From contig NZ_CP107549.1 of NCBI RefSeq assembly GCF_025837155.1, forward strand, positions 4,340,001-4,404,000: a stretch of DNA of 64,000 nucleotides, written 5' to 3'. The notes under the pieces were generated by a model that worked only from the letters and a program-made list of their open reading frames with translations, was not told the DNA's origin and ran no database searches. Below are positions 27,145 to 35,503 of this stretch, one piece after another. Within the stretch, counting starts at the first letter, position 1. The number at the start of each line of letters is the position of its first letter. The position numbers and the translations under genes are program-made. Source of the stretch: Pseudomonas sp. Z8(2022) (GTDB lineage Bacteria > Pseudomonadota > Gammaproteobacteria > Pseudomonadales > Pseudomonadaceae).

Positions 27145-29724
27145 TCAGAAGTTCCACTGCGCCTTGAGCGAAGCGCTGTGCTCGCGCAGACCACTGGCGT
27201 AGCGGCCTTCGTAGTCCAGCGACACGGCGGCGTTGGCGCTGACGTTGAGCTGCGTGCCCAGGCCCAGCACTGCGGTGTCGCGCTCCAGCGACACGCCACG
27301 CACGTTGAAGTCATGGCTGCCGTCGACGAAACGCATGGTGGCGTCCATGTGCTCGTCGCCGAAAGCATGCTGCCAGGCCAGTGAGCCACGCAGCGTGGCG
27401 CCGAAGTTGCCGAACTCGTAGGGCAGCTGGCCGCGTACACCGAGGCTGGACACCACCTGGGTGTCGTCATCGCTGTCACCCTTGAGCGCCGCGCTGCCGC
27501 CCTTCTCCTTGAACGAACCCACTTCCAGGTGGCTGACGGTCAGACCGGCGAACGGCTCGACGTAGCGACCGTCCGGCTTGCCGATCAGATAGCCCACTTC
27601 GCCGAACACCTGGGTGGTGTGGGCGTCGTAGCCTGCGGTGAGCTTTTGGTCCAGGGCGCGCACTTTGCGCTCGCTGTCGATGTCGTGATAGGTGTACGAC
27701 AGGCCACCTAGGACGTTCAGCTGACGCTGGACATCCAGGGCGAAAGCCTTGCCGCCGTACAGCGTTGCGCTGTAGCTGTGAATGTCGGCTTCGCTGTCGC
27801 GGCTGCCGACATCGGCGTCGGTCTGGGTGTAGCCCAGGGCGCCGCCCAGGTACCAACCATTGCCGATATCGTTGTCGTAGCCGGCGAACACGCCCACGCT
27901 GTTCTGATCCAGCGAACCGGCGTTGCTGTCGCCGTCGACGTTCTGCCAGTTACCCACCAGCTCGACCCAGGCCGGCTTGTCGCCAAATGCCGGCAGGCCG
28001 CTGGAGCCCTGGGTGCCGCCCACTTGCGCGGTGACCGCCGCCGGGTTCAGGCCGGCATTGAGGCTGTTGCGCAGGTTGGCCAGCGGCAGGCGGTAGGCAT
28101 GGCTGGTGATGTTCGGCAGACCCGCTAGGAAGCTGGCGTGGGCTTCGCCGGACAGGCTGTTGAAGGCCGCAGGCGGAGCGCCGGCCGGCAGGGTCTCGAC
28201 GTAGTTGTAGACCGCGTGGCCGGAGGGCAGCGCCTCGACGGCGTTGGCTACGGCACGCTGGTTCGGCGTCTGGGCCTGGCTGGCGAAGGTGCCGGAGCTA
28301 TTGCTGTTGCGGACCAGTTTCAGCTCAAGCTTTTTGCTGCTGCCGTGCTCAATCACGGTCGGGGTCAGGTAGGCGAAGTTGGCGGTTACGTTGCTGTTGC
28401 TGAAGTACGCGCCGGTCTTGCTGCTCCAGGTGATGATGTCGTACGACTGCTCGGTACTCCAGGCGCCGGATTGAGCGTCAACATGAATGGTCAGCGGGAC
28501 CTGCAGCTCGAGCTGCCCACGCACCTCCAGCTTGCTGGCGGTACCGTCATCGCGGGCCGACACCACATAGCGAGCTCCGTCTTCAAAATCCAGGTTATTG
28601 ACGCTCAGCGTATTGAAGCCCGGCGCGATGGTAGAGCCCGCCAGAGCGCTCATGGAACCGTGGGTGCCGTAGCCGGTGAACTGAGCCTTGTCCTCGAGGA
28701 TCAGTGTCGTGGTGTCGTTGGAACCGCCGGTAAAGTTCCAGATACCTCGCTTGAACATCACCGTCATTTCCAGAGCGTTGCCATCGAAGGTACCGGCCCA
28801 GGAGTAGGTTCTGTCGGTTCCGTCGCCGAGCAGGCTGAGACCTGCACGGGTGGAGTTGTCGGCGTTCACGATGCTGCCGCCGTTGCCGGTCAGGCTCGTT
28901 GCCGTATAGGTCCCGGCGTTGCCATGCAGATACAGGGTAGAGCTGTCATTCAGTTCAAGGAGGTTGGCCTTCAGGCTCTTTTCGGCTTCGATGACGGAGC
29001 TGTCATTGAGCGTGAAGCTGCTGTTGGCGATGGCGTCGTTTGCCTTGATGTAGACCTTGGAGGTGTCCGCCAGGCTAAAAATGGTGTTGTTGATCGCAGA
29101 CGGATCGGTGGTGGCTTGCAGCTCAGCTGTGCCAGACAGGTTGAGTACGGCTCCATCGATGGCTCCGCCTTGGGTGGCTGTACTTCTGGAGTTGCCACCC
29201 AGATTGAAGGTGCCGCCCCCGATGGCGCCGCTCAGATCGGCATTCAGCTTGGTCGAATCCACAAAGTTGAATGTCCCGCCGGCGATGGCTGGATTGCTGG
29301 GGGTGATCGACGGAACGGCCGACTGGCGAAAGTTCAGCTCGGCACTGTTGGACAGGCTGACGGTCGCGCCCGTGATTGCGTGGTCGTGTCCTACTACCAG
29401 CTTGACCGAGTCTTGAACAAGGTGATGCTCGCCGCTGCGCAGCTCGCTGGTGTCGGTCAGGAGCACTTCCATGGTTCCCTTGAAGGTGTGATCGCCGCTC
29501 AAGGGAGCGATGATGGCGTAGGAATCCGTTGGGTCGGTGCCGGTACATACGGTGCCTGCGCAAGTGGCGGCCCCCTGAGCGGTTGTGGCCGCCAGCAGGG
29601 CGGGGCTTAGCACCAGCGCACCCATGACTTTCCGATTGCCCTTGCTCCTGCTCCGCGCGGTTTCCGGCGCCGCCACCCAGGTGCCGGTTGCCGTGTTCCA
29701 GATACTCCTAAACACCTTGTTCAC
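27145..29724 (-). CDS. Autotransporter (type Va) with beta-helix passenger, copy 1
   Basis: 859 residues from the GTG at 29724, which has a strong GGGGAG site upstream and gives the extended signal-peptide (ESPR) start VNKVFRSIWNTATGTWVAA; the longer frame to 29793 is rejected for that reason. After the signal come a passenger of about 540 residues made of short Ser/Asn/Thr-rich beta-helix repeats (patterns such as GGTFNLGGN, LNLSGTAEL, FTLNDSS), a junction near residue 515-550, and a C-terminal autotransporter beta-barrel (about 590-859) ending in the required aromatic residue (AQWNF). The passenger is probably surface-exposed or secreted; no protease or lipase motif was seen. It is divergent from a large LuxR gene. 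Confidence 0.88.
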   Translation of the reverse strand: MNKVFRSIWNTATGTWVAAPETARSRSKGNRKVMGALVLSPALLAATTAQGAATCAGTVCTGTDPTDSYAIIAPLSGDHTFKGTMEVLLTDTSELRSGEHHLVQDSVKLVVGHDHAITGATVSLSNSAELNFRQSAVPSITPSNPAIAGGTFNFVDSTKLNADLSGAIGGGTFNLGGNSRSTATQGGAIDGAVLNLSGTAELQATTDPSAINNTIFSLADTSKVYIKANDAIANSSFTLNDSSVIEAEKSLKANLLELNDSSTLYLHGNAGTYTATSLTGNGGSIVNADNSTRAGLSLLGDGTDRTYSWAGTFDGNALEMTVMFKRGIWNFTGGSNDTTTLILEDKAQFTGYGTHGSMSALAGSTIAPGFNTLSVNNLDFEDGARYVVSARDDGTASKLEVRGQLELQVPLTIHVDAQSGAWSTEQSYDIITWSSKTGAYFSNSNVTANFAYLTPTVIEHGSSKKLELKLVRNSNSSGTFASQAQTPNQRAVANAVEALPSGHAVYNYVETLPAGAPPAAFNSLSGEAHASFLAGLPNITSHAYRLPLANLRNSLNAGLNPAAVTAQVGGTQGSSGLPAFGDKPAWVELVGNWQNVDGDSNAGSLDQNSVGVFAGYDNDIGNGWYLGGALGYTQTDADVGSRDSEADIHSYSATLYGGKAFALDVQRQLNVLGGLSYTYHDIDSERKVRALDQKLTAGYDAHTTQVFGEVGYLIGKPDGRYVEPFAGLTVSHLEVGSFKEKGGSAALKGDSDDDTQVVSSLGVRGQLPYEFGNFGATLRGSLAWQHAFGDEHMDATMRFVDGSHDFNVRGVSLERDTAVLGLGTQLNVSANAAVSLDYEGRYASGLREHSASLKAQWNF

Positions 29725-30078
29725 GTTCTTCTCCCCTTGAGTTTGACCTGCTCGTGCCTGGCGGAAATCTCCCCCTGAGCCGGCGGCAGGCATAAGAAAG
29801 CCGCCATGCTAGGTGGCCGGTCAGACAGCCCGGCAGCCCGCAAAAAGGGTGGGGTTGATGCTGCTTGTGCCCACCTATGGGGGTGCGCATGGGACGGGGC
29901 GTCGCAGCATCCACGGCTGGTACCACGCGCTGCGGGAATCAGCCGTGAGCGAGGCGGGAGGGGGTGCTAAAGGTGGGCATAGAGGTTGCCAGATGCTCTG
30001 TTAGGCTCTTCACCGTTAATATCCAAATTCCACGAGTTGCACTCCCGTTTCAGCAGGCAGTCGTAAAGGAGAAGTTCA
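29725..30078. other. Divergent promoter region, autotransporter 1 / LuxR regulator 1
   Basis: 354 bp without a gene. It holds both ribosome sites and a pair of exact 9-bp inverted copies of TGCCCACCT (29868-29876 and, as AGGTGGGCA, 29971-29979), 103 bp apart. These are candidate regulator sites. Nothing else recognisable. Confidence 0.5.
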
Positions 30079-32727
30079 GTGCACACTGTCCAACGGGGCG
30101 CCGGCAGTTCCGCCACCGAGGCAGCGTCACGCGGCAGTCGCTTCAGGCCGCCAAGGCTGATGCAGGCTCTGCTGCCTCGCCCGCATCTGGTTCAGCAGAT
30201 CATCGACAATCTGGGCTCGGTCAGCGTGCTGATAGGCCCGCCGGGTGGCGGCCGCACGGTATTGATGAACGAGTGCTACCAGGAGCTGGCGGCCGCCGGC
30301 GAGCCGGTGTGCTGGGTCAACCTGTCCTATGCCGACAACGACCCTGCGACCCTGCACCAGCACCTGAGTCACGCCTTCGCCCTGCCGGACAGTTCCTCGC
30401 AGGACCTGCTGCCGGAGATGCCGGCCGGCGTCAGCGGCTTTATCGACGGTGTTCACTGGCTGGAGAACCGCGAGGCCCTGGACCGGCTGCAGAACTTCGT
30501 GCTCAGCGTGGCCGCCAATGGCCGCATCGTTCTCGCCGCCAGCCAGCTCAAGGCCCATAACCTGCGCCGCGCCGAGCTGGGCGGGGTGATCCGGGTCATC
30601 GGCCCCAGCCAGCTGCGCATGCGTGACGATGAAGCAGCGGCCCTGATCGGTGGCCAGTACAGCCGGGAGCAGATCGGCCAGCTCAACACCCTGGTCGATG
30701 GCTGGCCGGCCGGTCTGCGCTTCCTGCAACGGGCGCCGCAGTTCTGCGCGCAGTACCTGGCAAATCCGCAGTCGCCGCCGGCTTTGCCGGAGGAGCTGGC
30801 CGACTATTTCGAAACCCACATCTGTCAGGGCATGTCCCCCGCGCGCCTGGATGCGCTGATGGAGCTGAGCGTGCTGCAGCGCTTCATCCCCGAACTGGTG
30901 GCAGCCCTGCCCGGAGCGGTGAGCCACTGGGGGCTGATCGACGAACTGCTACGCGAAGGCTGGATGATTCGCTATGCCGATTCCCGGCAGCGCTGGGCCT
31001 GCGTCAGTCCGGCGCTGGGTCTGTACCTGGCGACCCGGCTCAGCCGCTTCAATCCGCAGCGTTATCGCGAGCTGAAGTATTTCGTCGCCCGGTGGCTGGG
31101 CGAGCAGGGCTATGCCAAGGAGGCCGTGCTGCATGCCGTGGCCCTGGACCAGCCACCGGTGGCGGCGCGGCTGATTGAGGACGCGGGTGCCGTGGCCCTC
31201 GACCTCGGCCGCGGTCCCAATATCCAGCTGAGCGAGCTGTTGCCGGTGGAGCAGGCCGGCGAGTTTCCACTGCTGTTCATCAGTCAGGTGTACCAGCGCG
31301 TGCGGGCCGGCCGGCTGCGCGAGGCGCGCTCGCTGTTCGAGCAGGCCTGGCAGCAGACCGAAGGATTCACCCGGGTCAGCAGCAGTGCCGCGGGCCAGGA
31401 GGTGCAGAGCTGGGCGCAGCTGTACCGCGTGGTGTTCCTGTGCATCGTCGATAGCCCGATCACGCCGGCGATGCTGGACGAGATGCAGGCGGAGGTGGAT
31501 CGCCTGCTGGTCACCGAGCCGGTGCTCGCCGCCAGTTGGGGGTCGGTGCTGGCCTACGGTTACCTGGACCAGCGCCGTTTCGAAGAGGCGGTGGCCGCCG
31601 CCGACGTCGGGCTGAACCTGGCGCCACAGGATGACCGCCCGCGCATCAGCATCTTCCTGCATATTCACAAGGCCCATGCCCTGCTGGCCCTGGGTCGACT
31701 GGAAAGTGCCTGCGCCTGCGCTCAGGCGGCCTTCGCGGATGCTCTCACCGATGCCGGCCCGAATACCTACGAATGGCTCGCTGCCAGCCTGACTCGCGGC
31801 CTGCTGCATCACCTGTGTGGCGAGGATCAGCAGGCCCTCGACCTGCTGCTGCCCGCCCTGGCCCAGGTGCGCAATACCAGCGGCTGGGTCCCGTTGTACG
31901 CCGAGGCCTATGCCGCCGCCGTCGCCAGCCTGGCCCGGCAGGGCGGTCTGGCGGCTGCCCAGCCGCTGCTGGACCAGGCCGAGGTCTTCGCCCACGAACG
32001 TGGTCTGGTCCGGCTGATCGCCCTGCTGAAGATCGTCCGTCTGCTGGAACGTATCCGCGCCGGACACTGGCGCGAGGCGCTGCTGCTGCAGCAATCCGAC
32101 GGCGTGGAGAATCTGCTGCACAGCCAGCCGGTCAGCGCCTACGAGCTGAGCATCCATGTGCCGGCGGTGCTGGCCTCGGCCTATCTGATGCTGGAGATCA
32201 ACCGGCCTGCGGCTGCGGCCGACTACCTGGCGCGGCTGGACGAAGAGATGATGCGCGGGGAGAGCTGCCGTTGGCAGCTGAGCTACCACCTGCTGCTGGC
32301 ACGCGCTCATTTCATGACGCGGCGCTATAGCCTGGCGCTCGAACACACCTTCGCCACCTACCGGCTCTCGGCCCGCAGCGGCCTGCGCCGGACCCTCGGG
32401 CCGGGCTTTGCCGGCCTGGTGGAAATCGCCGGCTGGGCGGTCGCCCGCGGGCGGGAGTTGCCCGAAGGCATGCAGCAGTGGCTAGAACAGGTCGCCCCGG
32501 CGTCAGCCACCAGCACGCCGGCCATCGCCGGCCAGCAGTTGCTCAGCCCGCGCGAAAGCGAAGTCATGCTGCTGGTGGCGGAAGGCCTGACCAACAAGGA
32601 GATCGCTGCCCGCCTGGCCATTTCCGAAGGCACGGTCAAGGGCCATCGCAAGCGCATCCACGAGAAGTTCGGCGTCAGCAGCCGCTCGCAGGCCATCAGC
32701 CGGGCCCGTGAGTTGCTGCTGATCTGA
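30079..32727 (+). CDS. Large LuxR-family (MalT/LAL-type) ATPase regulator, copy 1
   Basis: 882 residues, GTG start at 30079 with AAAGGAGAAG upstream. N-terminal STAND-type ATPase region (about 25-330), then a long alpha-helical repeat region resembling TPR (about 340-800), and a C-terminal GerE/LuxR HTH (about 820-880: LSPRESEVMLLVAEGLTNKEIAARLAISEGTVKGHRKRIHEKFGV). The P-loop reads GPPGGGRT (53-60): the Walker A lysine is Arg, so nucleotide hydrolysis may be altered or absent. The helical domain would bind an inducer. It is divergent from autotransporter copy 1 and probably controls it. Confidence 0.85.
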   Translation: MHTVQRGAGSSATEAASRGSRFRPPRLMQALLPRPHLVQQIIDNLGSVSVLIGPPGGGRTVLMNECYQELAAAGEPVCWVNLSYADNDPATLHQHLSHAFALPDSSSQDLLPEMPAGVSGFIDGVHWLENREALDRLQNFVLSVAANGRIVLAASQLKAHNLRRAELGGVIRVIGPSQLRMRDDEAAALIGGQYSREQIGQLNTLVDGWPAGLRFLQRAPQFCAQYLANPQSPPALPEELADYFETHICQGMSPARLDALMELSVLQRFIPELVAALPGAVSHWGLIDELLREGWMIRYADSRQRWACVSPALGLYLATRLSRFNPQRYRELKYFVARWLGEQGYAKEAVLHAVALDQPPVAARLIEDAGAVALDLGRGPNIQLSELLPVEQAGEFPLLFISQVYQRVRAGRLREARSLFEQAWQQTEGFTRVSSSAAGQEVQSWAQLYRVVFLCIVDSPITPAMLDEMQAEVDRLLVTEPVLAASWGSVLAYGYLDQRRFEEAVAAADVGLNLAPQDDRPRISIFLHIHKAHALLALGRLESACACAQAAFADALTDAGPNTYEWLAASLTRGLLHHLCGEDQQALDLLLPALAQVRNTSGWVPLYAEAYAAAVASLARQGGLAAAQPLLDQAEVFAHERGLVRLIALLKIVRLLERIRAGHWREALLLQQSDGVENLLHSQPVSAYELSIHVPAVLASAYLMLEINRPAAAADYLARLDEEMMRGESCRWQLSYHLLLARAHFMTRRYSLALEHTFATYRLSARSGLRRTLGPGFAGLVEIAGWAVARGRELPEGMQQWLEQVAPASATSTPAIAGQQLLSPRESEVMLLVAEGLTNKEIAARLAISEGTVKGHRKRIHEKFGVSSRSQAISRARELLLI

Positions 32728-32746
32728 TCCACCGCATGCGGGCATG

Positions 32747-32770
32747 AAAAAGGGCAGCCGAAGCTGCCCT
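32747..32770 (-). terminator. Terminator of autotransporter copy 2
   Basis: The perfect stem AGGGCAGC/GCTGCCCT with a TTCG loop (minus strand) is followed by a T-run. A second palindrome (GGCGCCATCC...GGCGCC) lies just inside. It is also the convergent end of LuxR regulator 1. Confidence 0.85.
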
Positions 32771-32810
32771 GGGTTTTGGGGGCGCCATCCATGGCGCCCG
32801 AACCTGTGGA

Positions 32811-35093
32811 TCAGAAGTTCCACTGCGCCTTGAGCGACGCGCTGTGCTCGCGCAGACCGCTGGCGTAGCGGCCTTCGTAGTCCAGCGAGATCGCCGCGTT
32901 GGGGCTGACGTTGAGCTGCGTGCCTAGGCCCAGCACTGCGGTGTCGCGCTCCAGCGACACGCCACGCACGTTGAAGTCATGGCCGCCGTCGACGAAACGC
33001 ATGGTGGCGTCCATGTGCTCGTCGCCGAAAGCATGCTGCCAGGCCAGCGAGCCACGCAGCGTGGCGCCGAAGTTGCCGAACTCGTAGGGCAGCTGGCCGC
33101 GTACACCGAGGCTGGACACCACCTGGGTGTCGTCATCGCTGTCACCCTTGAGCGCCGCGCTGCCGCCCTTCTCCTTGAACGAACCCACTTCCAGGTGGCT
33201 GACGGTCAGACCGGCGAACGGCTCGACGTAGCGACCGTCCGGCTTGCCGATCAGGTAGCCCACTTCGCCGAACACCTGGGTGGTGTGGGCGTCGTAGCCA
33301 GCGGTGAGCTTCTGGCCCAGGGCGCGGACTTTGCGCTCGCTGTCGATGTCGTGATAGGTGTACGACAGGCCGCCTAGGACGTTCAGCTGACGCTGGACAT
33401 CCAGGGCGAAAGCCTTGCCGCCGTACAGCGTTGCGCTGTAGCTGTGAATGTCGGCTTCGCTGTCGCGGCTGCTGACATCGGCATCGGTCTGCGTGTAGCC
33501 CAGGGCGCCGCCCAGGTACCAGCCATTGCCGATATCGTTGTCGTAGCCGGCGAACACGCCCACGCTGTTCTGATCCAGCGAACCGGCGTTGCTGTCGCCA
33601 TCGACGTTCTGCCAGTTACCCACCAGCTCGACCCAGGCCGGCTTGTCGCCAAATGCCGGCAGGCCGCTGGAGCCCTGGGTGCCGCCCACTTGCGCGGTGA
33701 CCGCCGCCGGATTCAGGCCGGCATTGAGGCTGTTGCGCAGGTTGGCCAGCGGCAGGCGATAGGCATGGCTGGTGATGTTCGGCAGGCCCGCCAGGAAACT
33801 GGCGTGGGCTTCGCCGGAGAGGCTGTCAAAAGCTGCAGCAGGCTCGCCAACCGGCAAGGTGAGCACATAGTTATAGATCGGGTGATTTGGTTCCAGGTTG
33901 TCGATGCTGTTGGCAACAGCGTACTGATTGCGTGTTTGTGCGTCCTCGCTGAACAGTGCGCCACCAGGCCCGTTGCGTTCCAGCGTCAGCACCCAGTACG
34001 CGGCGGTACCGGTGGTATGTTTGGTCAGGGTGGGCGTCAGGTAGGCAAAGTTGGCCGTTACGCCGGCGAAGTCACCGTCGGTGAGGCTGCTGACGTTATG
34101 GGTCTCGAGTATCCGGTAGGTACGCAGGGCATTCCATGCACCGCGCTGCGCCTCCACATGAACGGTGGAGTTGGTGATGCCAAGCATGTAGTTGACCGAG
34201 ATGAAGCTGGCGTCGCTGGCGGCTGCCCCGTCACGGGCGGTCACCACAAGGGTGCCTCCATTGAGCCAGAAGTCCGTCATCGTGACCGAATTCAGACCGG
34301 GCGAATAGGTGCCCGAGAGGTTCAGCTGATCGTAGCTGGATGCACTGCCGTTGAGAGTAGCGCCCGACTCGACGGTTACATTCTTCAGCGCAGTGGTGGC
34401 CGTCAGGGTAGCGCCACTTTTGACGGTGGTGTTCTGATGCCCGTAGATGCCGTTGAGAATCAGCCGGCCAGAATTCAGTTGCAGGTTGGCGCCACCGATC
34501 ACTGTGTTGCCGTTGAAGGTCGACAGACTGCCGGCACCACCGTCCAGAATCAGCAGCGGTAAGCTTCCTCCCGAGGAAAAACCGAGAACTGTGCCGCTGC
34601 CATTGAGCGACGCGAAAGTACCGGTATAGCTGTTCAGATCCAGGTAGCCGCCCGAGCCAAGGTTGATATTCACGCCGTTGGTAACGGCGTTGCTGCTCAT
34701 CACCTCGAAGTAGGCCCCGTTGGAAATGTTGAAGGTGCCTCCGCTAATGCTGCTGTTGGCATTGGCCCAGACCTTGGCGTTGTTGGTGATGGTGAAGCTG
34801 CCGCCGGTGACCGGGTCGGAGGACCAGGCGTGCAGGTCGGAGCCGTTACCGCTGAAGGTCCAGTTGCCTCCGGAAATGCCGCCATCGGTATTGGTGCGGT
34901 GAGTGTCTCCCCCCGTACAGTTTCGCGCTGTGCCGCAGGCGGCCATGGCCTGGTGCGTGCTGAGCAGCGCGCCGCCGAGCAGCAGGGCGCAGGCCAGACG
35001 GGCACTGCCCTTGCTCTGACGACGCGCAGTTTCCGGAGCTGCGACCCAGGTGCCCGTTGAGGCATTCCAAACGCTGCAATAAACCTTGTTCAT
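32811..35093 (-). CDS. Autotransporter (type Va) with beta-helix passenger, copy 2
   Basis: 760 residues from the ATG at 35093 (ESPR start MNKVYCSVWNASTGTWVAA). A passenger of about 400 residues with short beta-helix repeats (GGTFNISNGAYFEV, GGANLQLNSGRLIL, TVKSGATLTAT), different from and shorter than copy 1. The last ~335 residues, from SLSGEAHASF to the C-terminal AQWNF, are almost identical to copy 1; I count about five differences (for example VSSR/VGSR, ALGQK/ALDQK, DGGHD/DGSHD). This is far more alike than the passengers and points to recent gene conversion or duplication. Divergent from LuxR regulator 2. Confidence 0.88.
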   Translation of the reverse strand: MNKVYCSVWNASTGTWVAAPETARRQSKGSARLACALLLGGALLSTHQAMAACGTARNCTGGDTHRTNTDGGISGGNWTFSGNGSDLHAWSSDPVTGGSFTITNNAKVWANANSSISGGTFNISNGAYFEVMSSNAVTNGVNINLGSGGYLDLNSYTGTFASLNGSGTVLGFSSGGSLPLLILDGGAGSLSTFNGNTVIGGANLQLNSGRLILNGIYGHQNTTVKSGATLTATTALKNVTVESGATLNGSASSYDQLNLSGTYSPGLNSVTMTDFWLNGGTLVVTARDGAAASDASFISVNYMLGITNSTVHVEAQRGAWNALRTYRILETHNVSSLTDGDFAGVTANFAYLTPTLTKHTTGTAAYWVLTLERNGPGGALFSEDAQTRNQYAVANSIDNLEPNHPIYNYVLTLPVGEPAAAFDSLSGEAHASFLAGLPNITSHAYRLPLANLRNSLNAGLNPAAVTAQVGGTQGSSGLPAFGDKPAWVELVGNWQNVDGDSNAGSLDQNSVGVFAGYDNDIGNGWYLGGALGYTQTDADVSSRDSEADIHSYSATLYGGKAFALDVQRQLNVLGGLSYTYHDIDSERKVRALGQKLTAGYDAHTTQVFGEVGYLIGKPDGRYVEPFAGLTVSHLEVGSFKEKGGSAALKGDSDDDTQVVSSLGVRGQLPYEFGNFGATLRGSLAWQHAFGDEHMDATMRFVDGGHDFNVRGVSLERDTAVLGLGTQLNVSPNAAISLDYEGRYASGLREHSASLKAQWNF

Positions 35094-35503
35094 ACTTCCC
35101 CCTGAAATATCACCACTGGCGGATGCGGCTTGAACAGGTGCTCAAGCCGGCCCGAATCGGAAAAATCAGCGGAAGGTTAAGGTGGCCCCGGATCTCCCCC
35201 CACTCCTCGAAAAGAAGGGGACAGCGCGCTTTCAGCGCTTTGCCTGGTGCAGCGGCCGCAGCGACGGGGAGGCACGTCACTCGGCGCATGCCGGATACAC
35301 GCCCGGCGTACTGCCAATCGGCAGTACCTCCTCCAAACGGGGGAGGTGGACAGCTCATACCAAGTGTTACGATCCGTCCTGAGCCCATTTACCAACAGGT
35401 ACGTGATGCCATCTGGGCGCTACCGCCCGCTGTCTACCTTCGACTCCAGGTAGGGTCCTCCGGGATCGCTATCACGCAGTGGATAAGAATCAGGTAAGGG
35501 ATA
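35094..35503. other. Divergent promoter region, autotransporter 2 / LuxR regulator 2
   Basis: 410 bp without a gene. Two dyads with perfect 8-bp arms are visible: CGGCTTGA (35126-35133) with TCAAGCCG (35142-35149), and GTACTGCC (35308-35315) with GGCAGTAC (35320-35327). Neither motif is found in the corresponding region of copy 1, so the two modules may have separate operators. Confidence 0.5.

Noticed and set aside
28138..29610. 490-codon plus-strand frame opposite autotransporter 1
   Set aside because: Antisense to the autotransporter passenger and barrel; no start signals and a Gly/Val-rich shadow composition.
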